From Mycoplasmatota bacterium (lineage in GTDB: Bacteria; Bacillota_I; Bacilli_A; Izemoplasmatales; Izemoplasmataceae), in contig DAOVWR010000029.1 of assembly GCA_030636545.1 (NCBI GenBank), positions 1 through 12,330 on the forward strand: 12,330 nucleotides of DNA, in the 5' to 3' direction. A program made the position numbers and the translations under genes. Below are positions 6,690 to 12,330 of this stretch, piece after piece. The notes beneath the pieces were generated by a model. It had not been told where the DNA came from. It saw only the letters and a program-made list of their open reading frames with translations, and made no database searches. Positions within the stretch are counted from its first letter, which is position 1, and every line of letters starts with the position of its first letter.

Positions 6690-7649
6690 TTATTTTAGAG
6701 CTTGAGCTGCTGTGATTATTGCTGTTTTATAAACATCTTCTTTATTGCATCCTCTTGATAAATCATTCACTGGTTGATTTAATCCTGCTAAAATCGGTCC
6801 CATTGCTTCAAATCCACCTAATCTTTGGGCTATTTTATAGCCAATATTTCCTGAGTTTAAATCTGGGAAAATAAATGTGTTTGCTTTACCAGCTACTGGG
6901 CTTCCTGGATATTTGCTTGCCCCAACACTTGGTACAAAAGCTGCATCAAACTGCATTTCACCATCTATTTCATAGCCTGAATTGCTTTCTTTAGCTATTT
7001 TTGTAGCTAAAGCCATTTTCATACTCTCATCAGTTTCAGCACTACCATTAGTAGAGAAAGAAAGCATAGCTACTAAAGGTTTAATTCCAAACATTTCAGC
7101 TGCTTTTGCTGATTCTATAGCAAATTCAGCTAATTGCTCTGCAGTGGGATTAGGATTAATAGCACAATCAGCAAAGATATATTTATCTGTCCCTCTTCTC
7201 ATTAAGAAATAACCAAATGTTCTTGATGTCCCTGGTTTAGTCTTAATGATTTGGAGAGCTGGTCTGACGGTTTCTCCAGTAGAACGAGTTGCTCCGCTTA
7301 CTAACCCATCAACTTCATTCATATATACTAACATTGTTCCAAAATAGTTTTCAGTAAGCAATAGCTTTTTTGCTTCTTCAATAGTTGTTTTACCTTTTCT
7401 ACGCTCAACAAAGCTGTTTACCATTTTATCAAAATCTTTGTATTCTGTAGGATTAATCATTATGCATTGTGAAACATCATACTTCTTAGGAATGTCTTTA
7501 ATATTTCCAATCAATACTGGTTGTATTAACTCTTCTTTACAAAGTCTTAAGGCTGCTTCTAATATTCTTTCATCATGAGATTCAGGAAATACTATTTTTA
7601 GCCCTTTTCCGTAAATTTTTTGTTTTAAATCTTCAATTATATTTGACAT
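6690..7649 (-). CDS. pta: Phosphate acetyltransferase
   Basis: Interconverts acetyl-CoA plus phosphate with acetyl phosphate plus CoA; with acetate kinase it gives ATP and acetate in fermentation. The 319 residues match the short, single-domain class (B. subtilis Pta is about 323), without the extra N-terminal domains of the E. coli enzyme. Seen: KIVFPESHDERIL (18-30), VSGATRSTGETVRPALQIIK (117-136), FADCAINPNPTAEQLAEFA (159-177), FVPSVGASKYPGSPVAGKAN (238-257) and a GFEAMGPILAG segment near 279-289. The start ATG follows GGAGTGG. It is flanked by its own terminator and a divergent promoter region, so it is monocistronic. Acetate kinase is not in this window. No catabolite-response element was seen upstream. 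Confidence 0.97.
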   Translation of the reverse strand: MSNIIEDLKQKIYGKGLKIVFPESHDERILEAALRLCKEELIQPVLIGNIKDIPKKYDVSQCIMINPTEYKDFDKMVNSFVERRKGKTTIEEAKKLLLTENYFGTMLVYMNEVDGLVSGATRSTGETVRPALQIIKTKPGTSRTFGYFLMRRGTDKYIFADCAINPNPTAEQLAEFAIESAKAAEMFGIKPLVAMLSFSTNGSAETDESMKMALATKIAKESNSGYEIDGEMQFDAAFVPSVGASKYPGSPVAGKANTFIFPDLNSGNIGYKIAQRLGGFEAMGPILAGLNQPVNDLSRGCNKEDVYKTAIITAAQALK

Positions 7650-7671
7650 ATTACCACTCCTAACATCTAAT

Positions 7672-7699
7672 AGTTTACATCATTTCAGTGATTTTTCAA
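7672..7699 (-). promoter_or_regulatory. possible pta promoter
   Basis: The minus strand has TTGAAA (7694-7699; 5 of 6 for a -35), 16 bases, then TAAACT (7672-7677; 4 of 6 for a -10). It lies 22 bases before the pta start, in the divergent region with ppaX. Confidence 0.4.
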
Positions 7700-7722
7700 T
7701 TCTTTTCATATAGATTTCAATT
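7694..7722. repeat. 8-bp direct repeat TTTCAATT, 21-bp period, between pta and ppaX
   Basis: TTTCAATT occurs at 7694-7701 and again at 7715-7722, both followed by a pyrimidine run. The 21-bp step is about two DNA helical turns. The first copy covers the proposed pta -35 (as TTGAAA on the minus strand) and the second covers the proposed ppaX -35. It may be an operator, or two A/T-rich -35 elements that happen to look alike. Confidence 0.4.
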
Positions 7723-7743
7723 TTTTCCAGAATATGTTAGAAT
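7715..7743 (+). promoter_or_regulatory. probable ppaX-hit promoter (extended -10)
   Basis: TGT-TAGAAT (hexamer 7738-7743) is an extended -10 with one mismatch. The -35 position at 17 bases (7715-7720) reads TTTCAA, 3 of 6. The start codon is 16 bases downstream, so the leader is very short. Confidence 0.5.
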
Positions 7744-7749
7744 TATTCT

Positions 7750-7756
7750 AGGTGAT
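7750..7756 (+). promoter_or_regulatory. ppaX ribosome binding site (decides the start)
   Basis: AGGTGAT lies just before the ATG at 7760 (three bases after the motif's end). It selects this start over an in-frame ATG at 7688, which would add 24 residues unlike the family. Confidence 0.65.
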
Positions 7757-7759
7757 TTT

Positions 7760-8419
7760 ATGAGAAAATTAGACACAATATTGTTCGATTTAGATGGAAC
7801 ATTGATTAACACAAATGAAATTATTATAAGAAGTTTTATTTCAAGTTTTAAAAGACATTTTCCGAATTTGTTTCTATCAAGAGAGAAAATAATGACTTTT
7901 ATTGGTCCGACACTACATGAAACATATGGAAGTTATACTGATGATCCATTATTAGTTGAGGAATTAATAGCTTCTTATCGTGAATTTTATGTTGAATATG
8001 AAGTTGGTAATTTCGAAATATATCCTCAAGTAGAAGAGGTAGTTAAAGAATTATATGAGCTAGGATATAATCTAGGAATAGTTACATCTAAATTCAAAAT
8101 TGCTGCTTGGCCGAGTTTTACTTTTTATGGATTAGAAAAGTATTTTAGTGTCTTTGTGGCATTAGATGATGTCAAAAATCCTAAACCAAACAAGGAACCA
8201 ATAATTACTGCCTTAAGCCGTTTCCCTTCATACAATAAGGCAATTATGATTGGTGATAACCAAGGTGATATTATGGCTGGTAAAAATGCTAAAATTTATA
8301 GTGCTGGAGTTGAATGGTGTTTAAAAGGTAAAGATCATCTAATGGAAGTTACCCCTGATTTTATGTTAAAAGATATGAAAGATATTTATCGGATTATAAA
8401 ACTTATAGATGAGGAGTGA
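7760..8419 (+). CDS. ppaX: HAD-family pyrophosphatase PpaX
   Basis: HAD-superfamily hydrolase closest, by recalled sequence, to Bacillus PpaX, which hydrolyses the pyrophosphate released when HPr(Ser-P) is dephosphorylated by HprK/P. The 219 residues fit PpaX (about 216). Seen: motif I FDLDGTLINTNE with Asp10 and Asp12, a helical cap containing FIGPTLHETYGS, motif II Thr109 in IVTSK, motif III Lys142 in NPKPNKEP, and motif IV GDNQGD with Asp166 and Asp170. The FDLDGTLINTNE and FIGP stretches favour PpaX over generic phosphoglycolate phosphatase. The frame extends upstream to 7688, but the ribosome binding site at 7750-7756 and the family N-terminus favour MRKLDT at 7760. It is followed by hit after 4 bases. 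In B. subtilis ppaX lies beside hprK and lgt; neither is here. Confidence 0.87.
   Translation: MRKLDTILFDLDGTLINTNEIIIRSFISSFKRHFPNLFLSREKIMTFIGPTLHETYGSYTDDPLLVEELIASYREFYVEYEVGNFEIYPQVEEVVKELYELGYNLGIVTSKFKIAAWPSFTFYGLEKYFSVFVALDDVKNPKPNKEPIITALSRFPSYNKAIMIGDNQGDIMAGKNAKIYSAGVEWCLKGKDHLMEVTPDFMLKDMKDIYRIIKLIDEE
8411..8416 (+). promoter_or_regulatory. hit ribosome binding site (decides the start)
   Basis: GAGGAG lies seven bases before the ATG at 8424 and directly precedes the ppaX TGA stop. It selects MDCIFC over an in-frame ATG at 8409 inside ppaX. Confidence 0.7.
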
Positions 8420-8423
8420 AAAT

Positions 8424-8834
8424 ATGGATTGTATATTTTGTAAAATTGTTAATGGTGAGATACCTTCTCACAAAATTTATGAAGATGAGAATGTACTAGC
8501 TTTTTTAGACATAACACATGGAACAAAGGGTCATACCCTTATTATTCCCAAAAAACATGTTAGAAATATCTATGATTTAGATGAAAAAACAATAATTGAC
8601 GTTTTTAAGGTAGTCCCTAAAATAGCTAGCGCCCTTAAAAAAGCCTTTAATCCTATTGGACTTAATTTGATTAACAACAATGATCAGCCTCACCAAAGTG
8701 TTTTCCACTTTCATGTTCACTTAATTCCAAGATACGAAAATGATGGAATGGAGTTATCTACAGTAAATAACTATGGTAAATTCGAACCTGCATATTTTAA
8801 TAACCTCGTTGACTTAATTAAAAATGAATTATAA
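8424..8834 (+). CDS. hit: HIT family nucleotide-binding hydrolase
   Basis: Histidine-triad protein of the HinT/Hit branch, which typically cleaves nucleoside phosphoramidates or aminoacyl/acyl-AMP adducts; the physiological substrate is not known. The 136 residues contain MDCIFCKIVNGEIPS at the N-terminus with the Cys3/Cys6 pair often seen in zinc-bearing members, GHTLIIPKKH (36-45), and the triad HFHVHLIPRY with His95, His97 and His99, of which His97 is the expected nucleophile. The usual AGQ before the triad reads PHQ here (89-91). The start was set at 8424 by its ribosome binding site and the conserved N-terminus; the frame is open back to 8409. Its ribosome binding site touches the ppaX stop, so the two genes form an operon. 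Its TAA stop merges into the terminator stem. Confidence 0.92.
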   Translation: MDCIFCKIVNGEIPSHKIYEDENVLAFLDITHGTKGHTLIIPKKHVRNIYDLDEKTIIDVFKVVPKIASALKKAFNPIGLNLINNNDQPHQSVFHFHVHLIPRYENDGMELSTVNNYGKFEPAYFNNLVDLIKNEL

Positions 8835-8861
8835 AAGGATTCCAATTGGAATCCTTTTTTT
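8833..8861. terminator. Shared bidirectional terminator between hit and pepA
   Basis: A perfect inverted repeat with arms AAAAGGATTCC (8833-8843) and GGAATCCTTTT (8848-8858) and an AATT loop. On the plus strand it ends in seven T (8855-8861), ending hit. On the minus strand it ends in TTTT, starting 4 bases after the pepA stop, so it can also end the serS-pepA transcript, less strongly. Confidence 0.88.
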
Positions 8862-8862
8862 A

Positions 8863-10254
8863 TTAGTAAAATAATTCTGTAAACGTCTTAACCATAACCC
8901 CGGTAGCCCCTAACTTCTCTAAAGAAGCAGTACCAGCAATATCAAGATGAATCCATTTAGTATCTTTTTCTATAAATTCTTCAATAAATGCAGCAGCAGT
9001 ACTAGCCCCGGCAAGTCTTCCACCAGTATTTTTAATATCAGCAACCTTGCTTTTTATCAACTTTCTGTAACCGCTAGATATAGGCATTTCCCATACTTTT
9101 TCTTTAGTTTTTACACTTGCATCCATTAGTTCTTTTAAGAAATCATTATCATTTGTAAAAGCTCCAGTAAATTCATGTCCAAGTGCAGCAACCATAGCTC
9201 CAGTTAATGTTGCTGTATCAATAACTTTTTTTGCTCCTTCTTTTTGAGCAAACCAAACAGCATCAGCTAAAGTAAGACGTCCCTCTGCATCTGTTGATAT
9301 AATTTCAATTGTTTTTCCACTTGCTGCAGTTAAAATATCATCAGGAACAATAGCTCCATCTCCTATTCTGTTATCTGTAGCAGCTACGATTGCCATTACA
9401 TTAGCTTTTAATTTAAGTCTGGCAATTGCTTCAATAGAACCTAAAACAGCAGCAGAACCAGCCATATCAACTTTCATTCCAGGCATACCTTGTGGTGTTT
9501 TTAGTGAATATCCACCTGTATCATACATAACACCTTTTCCTACTAATGCAGTTGGGTCTTCAAATGTTTCTTTTCCTTGATATTTAACAAGAATTAACTT
9601 AGGTTCATCAGTACTTCCTTTATTAACTCCTAAATAAGCTCCCATATTCATATCTTCTATCTCTGATTTGTTGTAAATAGTTACTTTGATATTTTCATAT
9701 CTTTCTAATTCTTTAGCATAGTTAGCTAAATCAGCTGCATTAAGATAATTATATGGTGTATTTACTAAATCACGAGCGTGATTCATACAATCTCCATAAA
9801 TAAATCCTTTTTTTACAACATCATATATAGCTGTTTCTCCATAATAATAGAAGTCTTTATTTTTTTCTTCTTTTTTTGATTTAAATTTATTGAATACGTA
9901 GTTATCAGTAAGAATTTTCTCTGATAAGTCCTGCATAATTTCTAAATATGAATCATTTTCAAATGAATCCACTATTATACAGTTATCACCTTTTAATTCA
10001 GTGATATTCTTGTATATTTTCTTTCTCTTTTTTAAGTCATTTAAAGCTTCAAAATTTACAACACATACTTTTTTAGCAACTAATTTCCCAAGTGTATGAA
10101 TAGTAGTAAACGGCTCTGTAGTCAGTTCTTTTAATTTTCCATCTAGTAATTTATCAAGTTCTTTTACGATTGAATGTTTTAAATTGTTTGTGATAACAAT
10201 ATTCTTTTTTTCTTCTAATAAGTTAAATTCCTTTTGTTCTTTGATATCAGTCAT
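8863..10254 (-). CDS. pepA: Leucyl aminopeptidase, M17 family
   Basis: Cytosolic dimetal aminopeptidase that removes N-terminal residues from peptides, normally as a hexamer. In 463 residues the variable N-terminal domain (about 1-145) is followed by NHARDLVNTPYN and the catalytic domain. All expected metal and active-site residues are visible: Lys240 and Asp245 (VGKGVMYDTGG), Lys252 (SLK), Asp263 (MKVDMAG), Asp322 and Glu324 with Arg326 (STDAEGRL). The family signature is NTDAEGRL; Ser320 replaces Asn, which is not a metal ligand. WIHLDIAGTA lies near the C-terminus. The ATG follows AGGAGG, which overlaps the serS stop; the genes are 8 bases apart, so pepA is second in an operon controlled by a serine T-box. 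The true peptide preference cannot be read from sequence. Confidence 0.93.
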   Translation of the reverse strand: MTDIKEQKEFNLLEEKKNIVITNNLKHSIVKELDKLLDGKLKELTTEPFTTIHTLGKLVAKKVCVVNFEALNDLKKRKKIYKNITELKGDNCIIVDSFENDSYLEIMQDLSEKILTDNYVFNKFKSKKEEKNKDFYYYGETAIYDVVKKGFIYGDCMNHARDLVNTPYNYLNAADLANYAKELERYENIKVTIYNKSEIEDMNMGAYLGVNKGSTDEPKLILVKYQGKETFEDPTALVGKGVMYDTGGYSLKTPQGMPGMKVDMAGSAAVLGSIEAIARLKLKANVMAIVAATDNRIGDGAIVPDDILTAASGKTIEIISTDAEGRLTLADAVWFAQKEGAKKVIDTATLTGAMVAALGHEFTGAFTNDNDFLKELMDASVKTKEKVWEMPISSGYRKLIKSKVADIKNTGGRLAGASTAAAFIEEFIEKDTKWIHLDIAGTASLEKLGATGVMVKTFTELFY

Positions 10255-10262
10255 ATGTCCTC

Positions 10263-11537
10263 CTATTTAATTACATTTGTTCTCATGTAAGGTACTAAAA
10301 CTTCCGGTATTATTATTGTACCATCATTTTGTTGGAAGTTTTCTAATATTGCAACAACAGTTCTTCCTACCGCCAGTCCTGATCCATTTAATGTGTGTAC
10401 ATATTCTGGTTTTGAATCTTTAGATCTTTTAAATTTAATGTTTCCTCTTCTTGCTTGATAATCTTCTGCATTTGAAACACTACTTATTTCACGATAAGTG
10501 TTGTATGAAGGTAACCAAACTTCGATATCATATGTTTTTCGCATAGAGAAACCTAAATCACCTGTGCAAAGTACAACTACACGATATGGTAAATTAAGTA
10601 ATTGTAAGACTTTTTCACTATGCATTAGCATTGAATCTAATTCTTTATACGAATCTTCTGGTTTAGTAAATTTTATTAATTCTACTTTATTAAATTGATG
10701 TAATCTAATAATTCCTCTTGTGTCACGACCAGCACTACCTGATTCTTGTCTAAAAGCAGTCGTAAAGGCACAATATTTAATTGGAAGTTCCTCTATATTC
10801 AACATTTCATCACGATGGTAGTTAATTGTTGGTACTTCGGCAGTAGGGTTAAGATATAAATCTCTTTTATCTACTAGTTTAAATGCATCATCTTCAAATT
10901 TAGGAAATTGTCCTGATGCATACATTGAATCTTTATTAACAATATATGGTGGAATAGTTTCTTTATACCCATGTTCAAATACATGTAAATCTGTCATGAA
11001 ATTTATGAGTGCTCTTTCAAGTCTAGCTCCTAGTCCTTTGTAGATAACAAAGCGACTTCCCGATATTTTACTAGCTCTTTCAAAGTCTAAAATATCTAGT
11101 TTAGTAGCTAATTCCCAATGAGGTAGTGGTTCAAAATTAAATTTCGGTATGTCACCAACTACTTTAACTTCTAAATTTTCTGTATCATCTATTCCAATAG
11201 GTACTTCTTCATTAGGAATATTAGGAGTTTCAAGTAGTTTTATTTTAATATATTCTTCAATTTCTCTTAATTCTATTTCAAATTCCTTTATTTCAGTTCC
11301 AATATTTTCTACTTTCTTTAATATCTCTGAAACATCTTTTCCTTCTCGCTTATAAAGACCAATTTTTTTACTGGTTTCATTTCTCAAAGCTTTAATTTTC
11401 TCTACTTCATTAATTATCTCTCTTCTTCGCTCATCTTTCTTAACAATAGTGTGTAGATAGGAAAAATCTCCATCTCTTCTATTAAGTAATTCAATATAAT
11501 ACTCTGTATTTTCTCTGATTTTTTTGATATCTAACAT
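10263..11537 (-). CDS. serS: Seryl-tRNA synthetase
   Basis: Class II synthetase that charges tRNA-Ser (and tRNA-Sec where present) with serine. The 424 residues match the bacterial length. An N-terminal helical hairpin arm rich in Lys and Glu (about 30-105) binds the long variable arm of tRNA-Ser. The catalytic core shows the serine-binding PTAEVP (231-236), motif 2 FRQESGSAGRDTRGIIRLHQ (262-281), EISSVSNAEDYQARR (350-364) and motif 3 LNGSGLAVGRTVVAILEN (383-400). The EISSxSN segment has Val and Ala where many homologues have Cys. The start ATG is eight bases after AAAGGAGG. It is regulated by the T-box leader just upstream and co-transcribed with pepA. Confidence 0.98.
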   Translation of the reverse strand: MLDIKKIRENTEYYIELLNRRDGDFSYLHTIVKKDERRREIINEVEKIKALRNETSKKIGLYKREGKDVSEILKKVENIGTEIKEFEIELREIEEYIKIKLLETPNIPNEEVPIGIDDTENLEVKVVGDIPKFNFEPLPHWELATKLDILDFERASKISGSRFVIYKGLGARLERALINFMTDLHVFEHGYKETIPPYIVNKDSMYASGQFPKFEDDAFKLVDKRDLYLNPTAEVPTINYHRDEMLNIEELPIKYCAFTTAFRQESGSAGRDTRGIIRLHQFNKVELIKFTKPEDSYKELDSMLMHSEKVLQLLNLPYRVVVLCTGDLGFSMRKTYDIEVWLPSYNTYREISSVSNAEDYQARRGNIKFKRSKDSKPEYVHTLNGSGLAVGRTVVAILENFQQNDGTIIIPEVLVPYMRTNVIK

Positions 11538-11560
11538 CTATAATTCCTCCTTTAAAATAT

Positions 11561-11586
11561 AAAAATCACCCTAAATTTAAGGGCGA
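11561..11586 (-). terminator. T-box attenuator terminator of serS
   Basis: Arms TCGCCCT (11580-11586) and AGGGTGA (11566-11572) form a 7-bp stem with one G-U pair and a 7-base loop, followed on the minus strand by TTTTT (11561-11565). The 5' arm also pairs in the antiterminator: CCTTA after TCGC can pair with TAAGG at the start of the T-box sequence. The two folds are therefore mutually exclusive. Confidence 0.9.
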
Positions 11587-11774
11587 CTTGATTTCGCGGT
11601 ACCACCTTATTTAGGGGTTTCCCCCTATCTTGAGTGTTTTTTAACGGGAACAACCCGGGGATAATTAATCCCACTCCGAGGGTAGATTTCTTACAATTAT
11701 TTTATTAGTTTTCACCGCCACTAACTCTCTTTGGAAAATCATTGTAATACTTAGCCTCATCAGCGCTTTTCTTG
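11561..11774 (-). ncRNA. Serine T-box riboswitch (leader of serS-pepA), specifier UCU
   Basis: Leader RNA that senses uncharged tRNA-Ser and lets transcription continue into serS. On the minus strand, Stem I has base GAGG/CCTC (11755-11758 with 11678-11681), the loop-E pair AGTA (11748-11751) with GAAA (11687-11690), then the specifier UCU (11684-11686), a serine codon followed by the usual purine. Above it TTACAAT pairs with ATTGTAA, and the distal AGAGAG (11725-11730) and GGCGGTGAA (11711-11719) elements are present. A GGGAT/ATCCC helix with a GGG/CCC partner nearby fits stem II-IIA/B, and TAGGGG-GAAA-CCCCTA is stem III. The T-box sequence AAGGTGGTACCGCG is at 11595-11608; its UGGU bulge would pair with the tRNA CCA end plus an A, or by wobble a G, discriminator. 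The 5' end is inferred from the promoter. Confidence 0.95.
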
Positions 11775-11779
11775 ACTTG

Positions 11780-11808
11780 ATAATAACAAAATTACTAGTT
11801 TTTGTCAA
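11780..11808 (-). promoter_or_regulatory. serS-pepA promoter
   Basis: The minus strand has a perfect TTGACA (11803-11808), 17 bases, then TATTAT (11780-11785; 5 of 6) preceded by TGT, an extended -10. It is the best promoter in the window. Transcription would start near 11772-11775, giving a leader of about 235 bases. Confidence 0.88.
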
Positions 11809-11824
11809 TTACTTAGGTGCAAAT

Positions 11825-11853
11825 AAAAACAGATACAATTTTGTATCTGTTTT
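11825..11853 (-). terminator. Rho-independent terminator of gyrA
   Basis: Arms AAAACAGATAC (11843-11853) and GTATCTGTTTT (11826-11836) give an 11-bp stem that AA/TT in the loop may extend. On the minus strand it ends in five T. It lies 9 bases after the gyrA stop codon and separates gyrA from the serS promoter. Confidence 0.85.
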
Positions 11854-11862
11854 AGTGTAATA

Positions 11863-12330
11863 TTATTCTTCTGTAGTTGCTTTTTCAGTAGAAACTATGT
11901 TTTCTACCTTTTCTACTGTTTCTGTCATTTTTACTTTTTCCAATTCTTTTACATTTTCTTCTTCAAAAGTTTCTTCTTCAGTTTTAGGAACAATCGCTAT
12001 TGTAGCTACTTTATGTCCCTCGTTCAATTTAATTAAACGAACTCCTTGTGTAGATCTTTTAGATGTTGCTATTTGTTCGATTGGAACTCTTATAATCATA
12101 CCTTTTGTTGTAGTTATAATTAAGTCTTCATTACCAATAACACTTCTCATCTTAGCAAGTTGTCCATTTTTCTCAGTAATATTAAGTGTTTTAACACCTT
12201 TTCCACCACGGTTTTGTTGTCTATATTCATTAACAATAGTTCTCTTACCGTAACCATTTTCCGTTACTACTAGGATTTGATTTTTTTCTTCTGTCACTAT
12301 TGTGAATCCAATCACCTCAACAGGTGGTGC
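11863..12330 (-). CDS. gyrA: DNA gyrase subunit A, C-terminal part (cut by window edge)
   Basis: Last 155 residues of GyrA, the subunit that cuts and reseals DNA; this part belongs to the C-terminal beta-pinwheel that wraps DNA and lets gyrase add negative supercoils. The frame is open across the right edge; the GTG at 12315 is internal, not a start. Blade signatures are VTENGYGKRTIVNEYR, QNRGGKGVKTLNITEKNG and TTKGMIIRVPIEQI, then STQGVRLIKLNEG, the usual GyrA closing repeat. ParC lacks the QGVRL form in this context, so GyrA is favoured. The last 45 or so residues are a low-complexity Glu/Thr/Val/Lys tail with alternating acidic and basic runs, likely disordered. It ends in TAA followed by a terminator. 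The catalytic domain and GyrA box lie outside the window. Confidence 0.93.
   Translation of the reverse strand, partial: APPVEVIGFTIVTEEKNQILVVTENGYGKRTIVNEYRQQNRGGKGVKTLNITEKNGQLAKMRSVIGNEDLIITTTKGMIIRVPIEQIATSKRSTQGVRLIKLNEGHKVATIAIVPKTEEETFEEENVKELEKVKMTETVEKVENIVSTEKATTEE

Noticed and set aside
7688..7759. 24-residue N-terminal extension of PpaX
   Set aside because: The ATG at 7688 precedes the likely promoter -10 and the ribosome binding site at 7750; the extra residues are Phe-rich and absent from the family.
7650..7759. Catabolite-response element (cre) for pta, as in Bacillus
   Set aside because: No sequence near the cre consensus with its central CG was found in this region.
11581..11700. 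GC-richer patch near 11640-11690 as a separate small RNA
   Set aside because: It is explained by the stem II and stem III elements of the T-box leader.
11897..12253. 118-codon open frame on the plus strand opposite gyrA
   Set aside because: It is antisense to a clear GyrA coding frame, its Ser/Phe/Ile-rich product reflects the reverse complement of a Glu/Lys-rich gene, and no ribosome binding site or family motif is seen.
1..12330. Use of TGA as tryptophan (Mycoplasma code)
   Set aside because: No in-frame TGA was needed to read any gene, tryptophans are TGG, and TGA serves as the stop of rnmV and ppaX.
1..12330. CRISPR arrays, tRNA/rRNA genes, insertion sequences, phage or defence genes
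   Set aside because: No regularly spaced repeats, cloverleaf-like or conserved rRNA segments, transposase motifs or terminal inverted repeats were seen; almost all DNA is accounted for by housekeeping genes and short control regions.

Overview
This AT-rich window is ordinary chromosomal housekeeping DNA from a low-GC Gram-positive bacterium (Bacillota or Mycoplasmatota). TGA ends rnmV and ppaX and tryptophan is TGG, so the Mycoplasma/Spiroplasma code is excluded. Bacillus-type genes (ppaX, rnmV, spoVG, a serine T-box) sit with a reduced gene order that has no visible sporulation genes apart from spoVG. An Izemoplasma/Acholeplasma-like or Erysipelotrichia-like host would fit, but this is an inference. 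I found no tRNA, rRNA, CRISPR array, transposase or phage gene.

Layout: 14 genes, 12 on the minus strand. From right to left, in the direction of minus-strand transcription: the 3' end of gyrA with its terminator; a strong promoter and serine T-box leader (specifier UCU) driving serS-pepA; a convergent pair, ppaX-hit, on the plus strand sharing a symmetrical terminator with pepA; a divergent promoter region between ppaX and pta; pta with its own terminator; a tightly packed unit of a diacylglycerol-kinase-family lipid kinase, an aldo/keto reductase with two 4Fe-4S motifs, rnmV and rsmA; then ispE, spoVG and prs, each with a likely promoter of its own; and finally the first 223 codons of rmuC, cut by the left edge.

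The order rnmV-rsmA-ispE-spoVG-prs follows the Bacillus subtilis order with the intervening genes (yabG, veg, sspF, purR, yabJ, glmU) missing. With gyrA and serS at the other end, the window most likely lies near the replication origin, with oriC to the right, so most genes would be transcribed in the direction of the fork.

The genes serve translation (serS, rnmV for 5S rRNA, rsmA for 16S rRNA), nucleotide and isoprenoid precursors (prs, ispE), fermentative acetyl-phosphate metabolism (pta), pyrophosphate and nucleotide clean-up (ppaX, hit), peptide turnover (pepA), lipid recycling and DNA maintenance (gyrA, rmuC). No clearly new system is present. The points worth a second look are the T-box-controlled aminopeptidase, the redox/lipid pair joined to rRNA maturation genes, the repeated use of extended -10 promoters, and promoters nested in the terminators of the gene upstream.
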